64,000 nucleotides of DNA from Rhinopomastus cyanomelas. Taxonomy: Eukaryota > Chordata > Aves > Bucerotiformes > Rhinopomastidae. Numbering within the stretch: the first letter of the stretch is position 1; every line of letters begins with the position of its first letter. Location of the stretch: the NCBI GenBank assembly GCA_013400115.1, contig VXBP01002556.1:749120-813119 (forward strand). The letters run 5' to 3'. The notes beneath the pieces are model-generated. The model was not told where the DNA came from, did no database searches, and saw nothing but the letters and a program-made list of their open reading frames with translations. The position numbers were made by a program, and so were the translations under genes. Shown one piece after another: positions 1-12,000 of this stretch.

Positions 1-2630
1 AATGCTGGGTAACCTTTGCTTGACTGTTTTCTTTTTAAAGTTAGCTATAAATCTGAGCTTTCTTTTTCTCTCCCTTAATTTCCTTGTAAAGCACAGTAGG
101 GCTTTTGAAAGAAAAAGGATGTAACAGTATATGAAATCTGCTCTGTAAAAATTCAAATTAGAGGATTTATTCATTAAAATAAATCCTATCATTATGCCAA
201 ATACTTAACTGTTTACGAAGAGGAACATTATTCTCCAGCAACTTTAATAGAAGGATAACATCATAGAAAATATTAGTAGGAATATTCAGTCATGGTACTG
301 AATGCTGTGGGACTGGGAAAAAAGAACTTTGTCTGGTGTATTTGTGAATGCCTCCTCAACCAAAAGAAGGAAAATGCAGGCATTCTCTTTCCTTAGATAA
401 AAATTGAAGTGCTATTACTTTATTTTTTCTACTTTACATTCAAATTACCTGCTAATGTCTATGTTAGCGGTGAATACAATGGCTGCTGATTCTCAAATGC
501 ACGCTGTAATTTGTGGCTCCACGGAATTTAATTACATGGCCCTTCTGCATANCGCACGGTGTAATTTGTGGCTCCGCAACCAGCACTTGTGCTGTGGGGC
601 TCTCCGCTCCACGGAATTTAATTACATGGCCCTTCTGCATATGGAGGACACTAACAACGGAGATGCTTTGCTTGGTGGAAACACAAATGCCAATGCCTAG
701 TCCTTGTGGGCTGGGCTGCAGAGCCCCTGACACACTAGTCAGGGCCCACTGCGCTGGAGTTATGGCTTTATAACAATCCTTTATTTACATACACTGCTGA
801 GGCAGTAAAAACAGCAGATTTTTTAGCGGCAGGCAGCGCAAACATCCCTGCAGGGCACGTGCCCCCTCGCCGCGGCAGGAACGCAGGCAAGCTAAATCAG
901 CCCGTGACTGCTTTCCAGAAGCGCATTATGTCGCCGTGAATATGGTGCATGCCATCACACTAATAAAGCAGGCCCGATCTTCAGCGTGCCCCATCTCTCC
1001 CTCCAGTCTGAATTGGCAAGCACATGGCACTGGAAGAAAAAGAATTACTGCAAAGCCTTTCATTAGGAAGGTTTCCATTTACTCATGGTGAGATTGCAGA
1101 GCCATGCTGTAAACAGACTCCGGTAAAATCAATGGAAGGAACAGCTCTCCCGCCTCCTCGGATGCTACGGGAACGCGTAACCTCATCTGCTAAGCGTGGA
1201 GTCCATTTTGAAGCCGTGTTACGTCCATTGTACACATTTCAGCTCTATTTCCTAGGGATTTGAGTAATTCTTGCTTAGCAGTTCTCTCAGTGGCTGCAGG
1301 ATCCTTCTGCCTCAGAACAACTTTCTTTTGCCCTTGTTGTGCAGCACTCCTTTAATCTCCTGCCCTTGCTAAAGACAGACCCTTAGCAACACAGGCAAGC
1401 AGCAGCACTTGTCCTCATGCTGCACATCACGTGCTGGCTTCCCAGTGCCATGCCTCACTCTTCCCAGAGAAACTTCTGTCTGACAGTCAGTTTTGCTCAG
1501 ATCTCACCAGATCACAACTCTCACATTTAGGAAGTTTCTGAAGTTTAGAAAAATCTATGTGGGGAAGGGAAATATGAGAACAAGGCTTAAACCAACAAAA
1601 ACCAGAAATAATAAGTGCATGGGAACTGTGTGGACACATCACAACAAAAAGCCCTAGGACGGTGGTTGAATGCTCCCAAGTTGAGTGGGAACCACAGCCA
1701 AAACGTCTGACAGTAAGGAGATGGAAAGCTCTGAACTTGCAGAAGAGCTCTCTGTTGAGCATCCTCCTCGAGGGAAGCTTTAGTCTGACAGCAAAGGTGA
1801 GCAACGCTCCCTGCCAATACAACACAGGGAACTGAAAGGGAAACCCATACAGCGCAGAGAGAACAGCTCCAGAGGAAAGTGCTACACGAATGCCATGTGC
1901 ATCTCTCCTGCAAAGATGCTGACTGTTTCTGTGACCTGGTAACTTGCATGCTGCCTTACTGGGTAGTAAGTCACCACTACTGAATCACAAGAGCCACCAC
2001 ATAACCACTGGATCGTGAACTCCAGCACGAGCACAGTTTAAATCAATGTCCCTCCCATAAGCTCTGAACAACAGTAGACGTTGAAGCACTCAGACCTCCG
2101 AGAAAGCTGTAAAATACTCTTTTGGGGAGGTTTTAATGGGACAGCCCTGCTATTTTCTATGCAGATGTAATCAAATTAGTCACTCACAAGAGGGCCGGGG
2201 TGTTTGTGGACTGCTCAGTAATTATCTGTGACAGCTTCAGCAACAGAGAAAGGCAACAGTGTGGCTGCATCTGTGATGGACATCTGAAATCACCATCTTT
2301 GTGTACAGCCTCTGATGCTGTAAATGGATCCTGAAAAATCTAGCTGAGCACCACAGTACTTGTAATTCTATTGGTTTCTATAGAAATAGGATTATCCTAA
2401 CAGCCAATAAATCAATTTCCTCCTGGAACACTAATGCAAGGAGAAGGGGCGCCGTTTCACTGTTATTTATAGAGCAAACAGCTTTTACACAATTTGCAAT
2501 ACCGATCAGAGTTTTATAGAGTTCATGAGATTTTTTCAAGCATGTTGCTGCACAAAACCAGCTCAGGCAACAAATGACAGAGGAACACGGGGCGGGGAGG
2601 AGGAAGCCCACGAAGCAGCGCGGTACTTAC
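1..2630 (-). other. FAT1: FAT1 intron, 5' part, downstream of the last exon in the window
   Basis: It starts with GTAAGT at base 2630 and runs off the left edge. No further EGF-coding exon was found. It contains the N-interrupted duplication at 506-640 and a CpG-rich patch at about 820-1010. Confidence 0.8.
506..640. repeat. Near-tandem duplication around a single N (base 552)
   Basis: A 35-base segment at 516-550 recurs exactly at 606-640, and a 15-base segment at 506-520 recurs at 561-575. Base 552 is an undetermined N lying between the copies. The layout suggests a tiny assembly gap whose two sides overlap, rather than a true repeat. Confidence 0.85.
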
Positions 2631-3099
2631 CAGCAGATGGCACGCTGGTACAGGTGCCGCCGTTCTGGCACGGCTGCCGCTCGCAGGCGTCGGGGTAGAG
2701 GACACAGCCCAGCTTCAGCTCGGTCAGACCAACCACCTCTGCGAAGCTGCTGCGCTTGTTCTGCAGCGGCAGCTCATTGTTGTTTAGGACGACTGAATCC
2801 AGGCAGCCTTGAAAGCCGCTCAAGACCTGCGTTGTCCTCTTGTCGGTCAGGCTGCGGACGTTATCCACTTGGACCTGAGCGCCGAAGTAGACGGAGCTGT
2901 CGGTGCTGAGCGTCTGGAAGTAGAGCGGGGCTTTGCGGCGCTCCACATAGCTGTCGTCCAGGGACAGGCTCGTGAAGTTGCGATTCAGCTCGAGGAAGAC
3001 CGAATGCCAGCTCCCATCATTCACGGCCCTGCCAGAAATTCCCAGGATTCCCGGGCCACTTCCACAGTCCAGTTGGAACCACAGTTTGCCATCGACAAT
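2631..3099 (-). CDS. FAT1: FAT1 exon (probably human exon 22 equivalent): rest of the laminin G domain and start of EGF-like domain 2
   Basis: This 469-base exon goes from phase 0 to phase 1. It encodes IVDGKLWFQLDCGSGPG, NDGSWHSVFLELNRNFTSL, YVERRKAPLYFQTLSTD, VLSGFQGCLDSVVLNNNEL and LTELKLGCVLYPD, so the LamG domain is complete with its paired cysteines (FQGCLD and KLGC). It then starts EGF2 with ACERQPCQNGGTC and stops at TSVPSAG. The acceptor is gcctctcgcag|ATTGTC and the donor is GCTG|GTAAGT. GC content is higher than in surrounding sequence. The next downstream exon is not in the window. Confidence 0.98.
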
Positions 3100-6000
3100 C
3101 TGCGAGAGGCAAACAGAAATCAGAGCTCTTCGGGCACTCAGCCGTCTCATCACACTCTTTAATGGAGAATCTGGAAACAGAGGCTTTCTAGACAGTCTCT
3201 GTGCAGTGTTAAAGCTGCTCTCCTACATCATACTAAAATAGCAAAAAGCTGAGCCGTTATAATCAGGGAAAAATAAAAAGGTGATAAATATCAGCTTTCT
3301 TAGAATTTATTCAAAGCCAGTTAATGCAGGCAAACTGAAAATACAGAAAAAATACAGAAGCAGAACACAGGCAAGGACTGGGATAATGTTATGTCTCACA
3401 GAAAGCATGTGGACTGGAGGACCCTTACTCTTCCTAGCTCTGAGGCTGAGTCTCAACAATGTCTTTCTAAGCAAGTTCCACCGTTCGCCTGTGCGCTGTG
3501 ATTCTGCTTCCATGGCTGATGCTACCAAAAGGGCAAAGAACCAACCATCACTGAGTGTCTAAGACAGCCTTGTGACAACATCAGTGGCCACTGGTTTCAG
3601 CACACACCCTGTGCCTCTGTAACCTTTGAGAACACTTCAGCAAGGTGTGGATTTGCCACCAAGTATCACAAGTTCAGTTCCTCTAAGTATCACGGTAGGA
3701 TTCTGTTTGACCAGAGTTCATGGATTTTCCAAGGATTTTACACTAGCTGCTCTGTGTGTACCTTACTAATGATGCAGAGATGGCTCCTACTTTGCTTTCT
3801 TTCCTCTTATTTACACTCGGTTCACGGCACTAGAGGGACTGTTTGGATTTCTCACTTTGCCTCCTCTCCCTCGCCCATCTGAAGCCCTCAGAAAATAAAA
3901 ACCTGTGCTAGCCTGCTTTGGCAGGCAAAGTGCAGAATAAGGGAATAGGTATGAAGTGCTGCTTTCTGGATTAGCAGTTTACCCAAAGATTTTAGGTTTC
4001 TCTAACAGATGGCAGATAAGTTCAAAACAGCTGACAAGGCTGGAAATAATTTTTTATGACACGTTAATTGGATTCAAGCTCTCTGAAAGCTCTTGCAATT
4101 AATTTACCTTTATGTCATGCTCTAGGAAGTATTTATTTCTGCAAACCTCATCTCAAGACAGTTCTGTCCCATTATTTATCTCCCTGAAAAGTTCAGGTGC
4201 TGTATCCTTTTCCATCCTTTCCTGCAGTACACACTGCACTCTCACTGGTTTATCCGTAACAGGACCCTGAAGGGCGAAGCTGCCACAGTGGTCTATGCCA
4301 GAACACCCAGGAGCTTTGGTGGTCTGCTAATGGCTACTGCAGATGTGAAGGTGCTGCATCGTGTCCACCTGTCTTTGGCCATCTTTGGCTGTTTTGGGAA
4401 TGAATTGTGTTACACAATTCGTGTAACACATAACTTGCGTTAGCTAGAGACATCCCATGGCACATGTCTGAACTGGTGCTCAGACTCTGTCACGTTGTCT
4501 GATGTGGCTAAAAGGTCAACGAGATACTGTTAATTCATGGGAGCAGACTCTGCTCTCCTGTTGTTATCAGTATTTTAATGACCTTGGAGATTCACAAAGT
4601 TACCCCGAGAAAAGCTTAGGGTAAAATCTTGAGTTGTGTTATCTCTGGACTTCCTTCTTGTTTCTGTAGCTCTGTGTCTTGACTGACTTTATTTGAACTG
4701 GGCTGTAACTTTGAGCCCAGTCACACTGGGCAACTGGCGTATGAACAACACTGCTCCACCACTCTGCAATTGCTTGGGTGGAGTGGACATGACAAGTTCC
4801 ATATGAATGCCAGCTATACACTCACTCTGGCTGGCATGAGGAGTGTTAGAGGGATGTACGTGTAGAAGGAGCTAGAAGAGCAAGAATTAGACCCTGCTAT
4901 GTGCAGCTGGCAATTCTGAAGTCCTCGACCTGCAGGATGTAATGAAACAGAAGAAATGAGATCTCTGAGGGATGGATGTTGCTTGGTACTCCTGCAGCTC
5001 AAACAAAAAAGGCTACATGACCTACAGAAAAAAAGTCAGGATAATTTTTCACTGAAAAAATCTTTTCTTACAGGACTCAAAACTCAACTGTATGCTATTT
5101 CTGCAGACTGAAATTGGTCCTGTTAAAGCATCTGCTCAGGAGGGGTTTCAGTAAACAAGATGCCCTGATAAACTAAGATGCTTTCTCTTCAGCAACAGAG
5201 CAATAGTTTCTCTTCACCCTGTACAACCAAGTAGTCCATAAACCTTGAAGTAAAAAAAAAGTATGGTCTGGCTCAACAGGCATAAAAGTCAGACAGAAAA
5301 GTACATGCCAACATATTACACTTCAAAAACCAGTCATCATTGGATAAGCTGTTAACTTGCTTCTTATTCAAAAGGTTTTTTCCTATGGAAACTGTTCTAC
5401 TGATTGTGTATAATACACATATTCCTCCCCTAAGACTACTTATACCCTGAAGGACCTACTGCCTGCACGTCTATTACCCTTACTCACAGAACATGCTTTT
5501 CCAATTATCTTTATAAATACAGCACCGCACACCAGGAACACCTGGGATATAGATTACACCATTTGTGCAGGGGAAACCATGATCTTACACATCTTTCTCA
5601 TGCACTTTTGTTTCTTTTTGCCAGCAGATGATCTGACACGCACAGTAAGTACATATTGTCTGAAAGGCTATGCTTCCTTCTTTTTATTAAAAAAGCACTA
5701 GTAACCCCCACTCAGGCTAGAGTGAAAAATGGGAAGGATGGTCTGACACAGTACTTGCCTACGATATGATAGATATGCATGGGAACCCACAGGCTGCAAC
5801 ATTCTTCCTCTGGGATCTCAAGCAAGTCATTAGTTCCAGGTCATCATCAGTAAAAAGGGATAACGTCATTTCCCCACCTCACATCACTGCTTTACACATA
5901 CAGACATTGTGAGGTGCCTAGATACTCCTAGCAATGGGACCACAAAAGTACTTTCATGAATCAGATGTTCACAGGCCCTGGGGGCAGAGAGGAAATATTT

Positions 6001-9000
6001 GCCCCTTGATGGTCCTGTATGTCCAGAATGAGAAGGAAGAGCAGGAACAGCCTGTGAGGTATGGGATGCTGTAAAAGGCTTCTGTACTGACTACTTAGGT
6101 TGTCCAGGCAGGGAGAAGAAGGACTCTCCACTCAGAATGGCAAAACTGCACGTCCACTCTTAAGCATGGAGAACTCAACCATGGAACATTGATTCAGCAG
6201 TTAAAACCTGGTGTTGCCATGATCCTTGTAATAACTATGATGTCAGGGATGCTGTTCAGCTCTCAGCAGGCTCTTACATTATAGCCTGGTATCAGGAGAA
6301 GCTGAACTTCAAGTTACCTTGAAACGAGGTACATTTCAGCAGATAGTATGAAATCCACTAACTGGCCAGTGCTGTTGTCCAGGCTCAGTAGTTATCCAGA
6401 TAATAACCTCAGTGGGATGATTGGTCTGCTTGAGGGCTGGTGGCATCAGATTCTCAATTCAGGAGTAAACACATGCCCCTGCTTTTTTCTACATCTGTGT
6501 GATGCAACACATCAGAGAGCTTGAGCTACTCAGTTTCGCGGCAGAAAGATGCAAACTCTGCAAGCCCTGACCAGTGTAGCACACAGCACCAGAAGAGACC
6601 CTCTGCCTGAAAATGAGAGCAGAGGCACAGCACTTCATCCTAGCTAGGCAAAAAACCTCTGCCAAGCATCTACCTTTCAGAGCTTTCTGGGCTTTGTTAA
6701 ATAATTTCTTACAACTACTAGAACAGTGAGGTCAATGCATGTCTGCTCTTACAGACTCAGGATTCCTCACCTGTAGAGAAGTACAAAGAGCTGAGAAAGG
6801 TCCAAAAGCTGATGCAATCTGTTACATTTCAACAGCTTCATTCAGTGATTAAAATGGAGCCAAACATATATTGTAAATTGTACTCGAATATTAGCCTGGT
6901 TAAGATGTTTGGTTAACATCCATATTTGTGTGTCAATATAGGCAATAAAATGATCAAATGATTCTCCTGAGACCACACTGAGCTCACAGAGTCCATCTGC
7001 AGTCACACACCACGGCCATTGCATGCTGCCTACTGATCTGCCTAAGGAAATATTTCGTTAGCTGAATTCCATTTCCGGTTCGTTTGTGTAAAACAGTGTA
7101 TTTAATTAAAATACTACTTGTTTCAGCTCCAGCCATAACTGGGATCATATCCAGGCTTCACTCTTATCCAGCATAAACCACACAGCAGTAATGCATTAAA
7201 ATGTATAACAAACACTTAAATAAACCACGTAAAGTTCCACATGAACTGCCTGGATGGAAGAACATATACTTGCCTTCTACCATTTAACAGACACATTTCT
7301 GGAATGATGGAAAAGTCTTTCTTCACCTATTTTCAATCCTTTGAAATTCACAAAACAAGTTGAATCTCCATTATATTATATGGAAATAAAAGGGAAAAAA
7401 AAGAAGAGAGGGAATTCTGTTCTACACTGGCCTTGTAATGCTTTAAATCATTACTATATCTTACTTTTCCCAGATAGATGCTACCTAGGAAAATGAAAAC
7501 GATGCTACTGTTTTTGAACTTGTGTAATCTTTTCAAAGGAAAAAAAAAGGGCCATCGACCTGCATCTAATTTTCCTCCAATTGTCTTAAAAGCAAGAGCA
7601 CACCACAACACAAAAACCAGCCAACCTCTCAAAATCAATGGATGAGTTGCTTTATTTGAAGGAGCTGAATAAATAACCCCCTTATTATATTGTATCAATA
7701 CAGCATAGCTGGTAGGCTCTCAGCAAAGTAGCAGACAAGCAGTTTGCTCTGTGGAATTGATTACTCGTCCAAGGACACTGTGTTATGATTATGAAGCATT
7801 TCCATCCCTGGAGTTATCACAAATGTATGAGCTCCCAAAATTAATCTGGTCACTTAAACTCCGAAAACCACATTGCAGCATTAATTTTTACATAGACTGC
7901 AACAGGGGAGACTTGTTCCAAAAAAATCAATGCCACTGTACGCTCCAACAGTGGGGGTGTCTCTAGCCTGCTCTCCCATGGGTTCATATTATGCTCTGGG
8001 TTTAAATTTCTTCTCCCCTGCCTTAGTTTGCGGCTCACTGATGGTCCTGTGCCCTCTTGTGCTAATTCAGCAGATACTTAAGTGCATGCTTAAAATTAAG
8101 GTATGTGAGCATTTCCAATTGCCTTCAAATACAGGAAGTTAAGCAAGTGATTAAGTGCTTTGCTGGAGTGATGCCAGAGTGCTCAAAAGAGCCCAGGATC
8201 CCATCCTTTATACTCTGTTTGGAAAGCTTCTCCTCATGTTTAATTTAATTGAAAGCAATGCTCAAATGATAACAATTTCACATTTACAGACCTCTAATTA
8301 ATCTACTTAATAGCCTTATTTCTGAGTGCTTCTCTATCTCACAACATACATGACTGATAAAAAACAACAAACCCAACAAAACCACCATATATCTGGGTTA
8401 TAAATGACAAAACACATACGTAGAAAGTCTCAGTGTAACCTGCTTGAAAACATCTGAGTTAGGGATTCCCAAAGCACAGTCTGAGAGTTAGCTACCACCC
8501 CTGAGGAGACCTGCTATAGCTACATCCCTTGAGCATAATGCCATTCACCTGCCATACAGCACTTTTGAGAGACTTCAGTCCAATGTTTCTCTGCTAAATG
8601 ACCTTCACAAACAAACCTCTAGCTATTCCTGATCTTTTAAGTGATGCCATTTCTTAAAAATATGTGCTGAACATAACACTTTTCTCATGTGAAAGTACTT
8701 TTGGGACTGCAGAACTGCAAACATTCCCAACTGATACAAACTGAGAGGAAACATGAAGACTTCAAAGATGATCTTCAAGCTTGCAGTTCTGTTTTGCTTT
8801 TTTGAAGAAAAAGTATACTGAAGAATTCAAACCATGCATTTCTGTATGGCTCAGAGCAGTTGTCTTGCCCAACTCTGAACAGCGCTGAAAGTCCACGCCG
8901 AATGGCAGAGAGTACTCCAGTTCATTAAATATTTGGCTAGCAGCTACAAAATTATTTGTTGCCTATTAATAACTCATCTAGCCATTTTTACATTACCTAG

Positions 9001-12000
9001 GCATTCACCCAAAGGAACTCTAAAGATTGCAAACACAGACACAAAGGGCTCTCTGCCATTCCTCCCACAGCTGAATGATAGGACATGGCTGAGTTACAAC
9101 AGTCAATCTCTTAATTTTGTACCCTGGAGGGTCCAGAAGGAATGCTGCACAGACCACTATAGAAATACTACACTCTTGGATGAGCCTAACACTCCATCTC
9201 CATCCAGCAGATATTTGCTGTTCCACAGAAATGCAACAAAGAACAAAAATTTATGGAAAACTTATCAATTAAATATTGACTGGATATCAATCTTCAGCTG
9301 CCCCATGGCTCTCTCAACAAGTAATCCTAATCCAGAGTGGAGAAATCTTTACATTCAGTAGGAGACGTGTTCTAAGCAGTTGGTTTCTGGAATTAACAGT
9401 GAAGTATTACTCCAGTCACAGGTACAGCCACAGGGGAAGAACAGTTATTCCAGCAGACATTGTTTTGACCGTGTATGCGGTCACACAGATCGCCTTATCT
9501 TACATCCCATTCAGATTGGCTCCCACATGCAGACACACATATGCTCTTACGAAGAACAGCACCCAATGGAGCCTTTTCCAAAGGAAGTACCACTAACAAG
9601 CTGCTTTTCTGATTGTTGTCGCTGCCATTGTCAAAATTGTTGTTTTTCCTTGTAAGCATGAAACAGATCAGACTTCATCTTCTCAAACTACAGCTGAAAT
9701 GCAGACTGAGAGCCAAATCAAGAGCCAACAGAAAACATATAATGGAGAAAAACAACAGCAGAAAGGAGAAGTTATTATAATTACCTTCAGAATGATACAG
9801 GGATTCGCTCTGGTGTACATTATAATCCCATTGCTTTGGAGGGTTCGCAGACGAAGAGCCAACTTGAATTCCTCTTTCTTGCTATTTTCAGACACCCGGT
9901 ATTTAATGTAGCTATTCCCAGCAAAGCTAAGAGAAGTGTGGCCTGAAATAACCATTTTGAAAAGACACATGTTCTTTTAGTGACACATGAAATAATTCCT
10001 CAACTGTCAAGTTAATTAAAGAATTTATAGAGCTAATTGAGAATGTCTAGGGAGCAATAAATAAAACTCAACTTTGATGGGAAAGAAAGCTGGCACTTGC
10101 TACAAAAACATACTGGGTTCTTTAAAAATTGTTTTTCACAGGATGTAGGGAAGTTCTATTTCTCCATACTTATAAAAAACAAAAAAGAGAGGTTTCTCCA
10201 AATAATGAGCATTTCTATTGTGCCTTGCTGATAACAGCCGCTGCCCAGGGCCATATTGCTACAGCTCAGTATGTGCCCTATATTTTTTTGTCAACAGGGA
10301 AACAGCCCCATGTCCCATATCCTCCATCATGAGGCCCTAGATTCACTGAAGTCAGTCTGTACTTCACCAGATCTTTTTATCCCAGGGAGCAACACAGCCG
10401 CAGAGAACGAACAAATGTCCTCAAACTTTCTTTTTGGGGTGGTAGAGTGTTTTCATTAATAAATACTGGAATTTTGGTAATCCAAATAGCAAGCAGAAGA
10501 GCTAATTATTGAGCTTTGCCCATGGCAGGAGAACATCTGGCATGCCAGTCTCCAGGAAAAGTCCCATTTTTGCAGCAGCCTGTTTTACTGATCCAGGATT
10601 TAACCAAGTCAGTGGGAATTTTCCAACAGAAACTGCATCATGGCCTTTATACAGCCCCACAGCTAGGAAGACATATTTTATAGGGGGTATAAACAGAGCT
10701 TCTGAGGAAGGGGTCATAACATCTGTTAACTGCAGTGGCTACTCTATCCAAAGAATGAGAAAGGCACCAAGTTGTTCAAGTATCCCCCCCCCAACCACTG
10801 CGACGTGCACCTGAACATTCTCCAAGTTTTCCTGGTGGGCACTGGCAGATGAACGGCCTCCGGTTAGCTTCGTAGCCCACACACTGCATGTCTCCTGGAC
10901 ACGGCTTCTCCAGACAGGGGTCGTTAGATCCCGGGCAGAGTCCTCCTGCAAGAAGTTAAACTGCTGTCAGGGACACACAGTGTAAAGCATGATCTGCAGC
11001 AGCACAAGAGTAATGAAAGACAACTATTGATTTCCCACCTCAGTACAAGTGAAGAATAGCTTAATAATAACAAAAACCCCCAGCCTTCACAGGAGAACAT
11101 CCTTTGGACAAGCATGTAGCAAAAACATTACCAAATTCTTCTTCCAAGGCTGCCACAAAATCTACAGCAAAGACTATAAAACACCAACGATTATATACAA
11201 AACCCTGACTATTCTATGTGTAAAAAAGCACAACTACTCTAAGCAGTAACTGATCTACAATTGGTGCTGTGACTCGCAGGACTTCTGCATTATCACAAAA
11301 CCTCTAGCACGGAGATTTAGAGATATGAGGGGAAAAGAAATTACTCAAAAACATCCTTTTGCCAGTGTACAGTCATGAGAGGCAACTGCAAAGAGGTGGA
11401 TTTTCCAGGGAGACAAAATAAGCAAAACTCATTCCTGGGCTACAGAGCGCCAGCTGGACAATTTGTCCTCATACTGCACAGGACACGCCGCCAGAATGAT
11501 CGTACAGCACACGGAAACTTGCCCTGTTTACCATGTTCCTCCAGACATTAATGAGATCTCACATCTTACTGAGCACCTTGCTCAGACTGCCAAAACCTAT
11601 CCTTCTTTCTCTGGTTGTGGCTGCGTGAGTCCCATTGCACCTGGAACTGCATATGTCCAGGAAAAAAAGCCAACAAGGACGTGTGGATTTCTGGACAGTA
11701 AGACCTCAAAGTGAAGACATTTTGAAAATAAAACAGAAGCTGACTGTGTTTCTTCACATCACCTAACTGAAGAAAGAAGCAGCTTAATATTGTAAGTAGC
11801 CAGTGGCAATGTATAATAAAGACTTGTGTAAGGCATCCACGTCAGCTTGTATTTGGGGAAGTGCATAATCTGGAAATAAATATCTTGAATGCTAGTGCCA
11901 ACTCTTTCATCAATTTACATCACAGTACATTAGGGATTGGAAGGGACCTCCAAAGATCAACTAGTCCAGTCCCCCTGCCACATCAGGATCACCTAGACCA

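Noticed and set aside
404..773. Overlapping open frames on both strands through the N-containing duplication
   Set aside because: They run through an undetermined base and a probable assembly artefact, and their translation has no protein-like features.
1487..1949. Two overlapping minus-strand frames of 112 and 120 residues
   Set aside because: They were considered as a further FAT1 exon or a retroelement remnant, but they show neither EGF cysteine spacing nor retroelement motifs.
8933..9361. A 142-residue plus-strand open frame
   Set aside because: It begins at a non-ATG codon, has no recognised domain and lies in a FAT1 intron without splice or promoter support.
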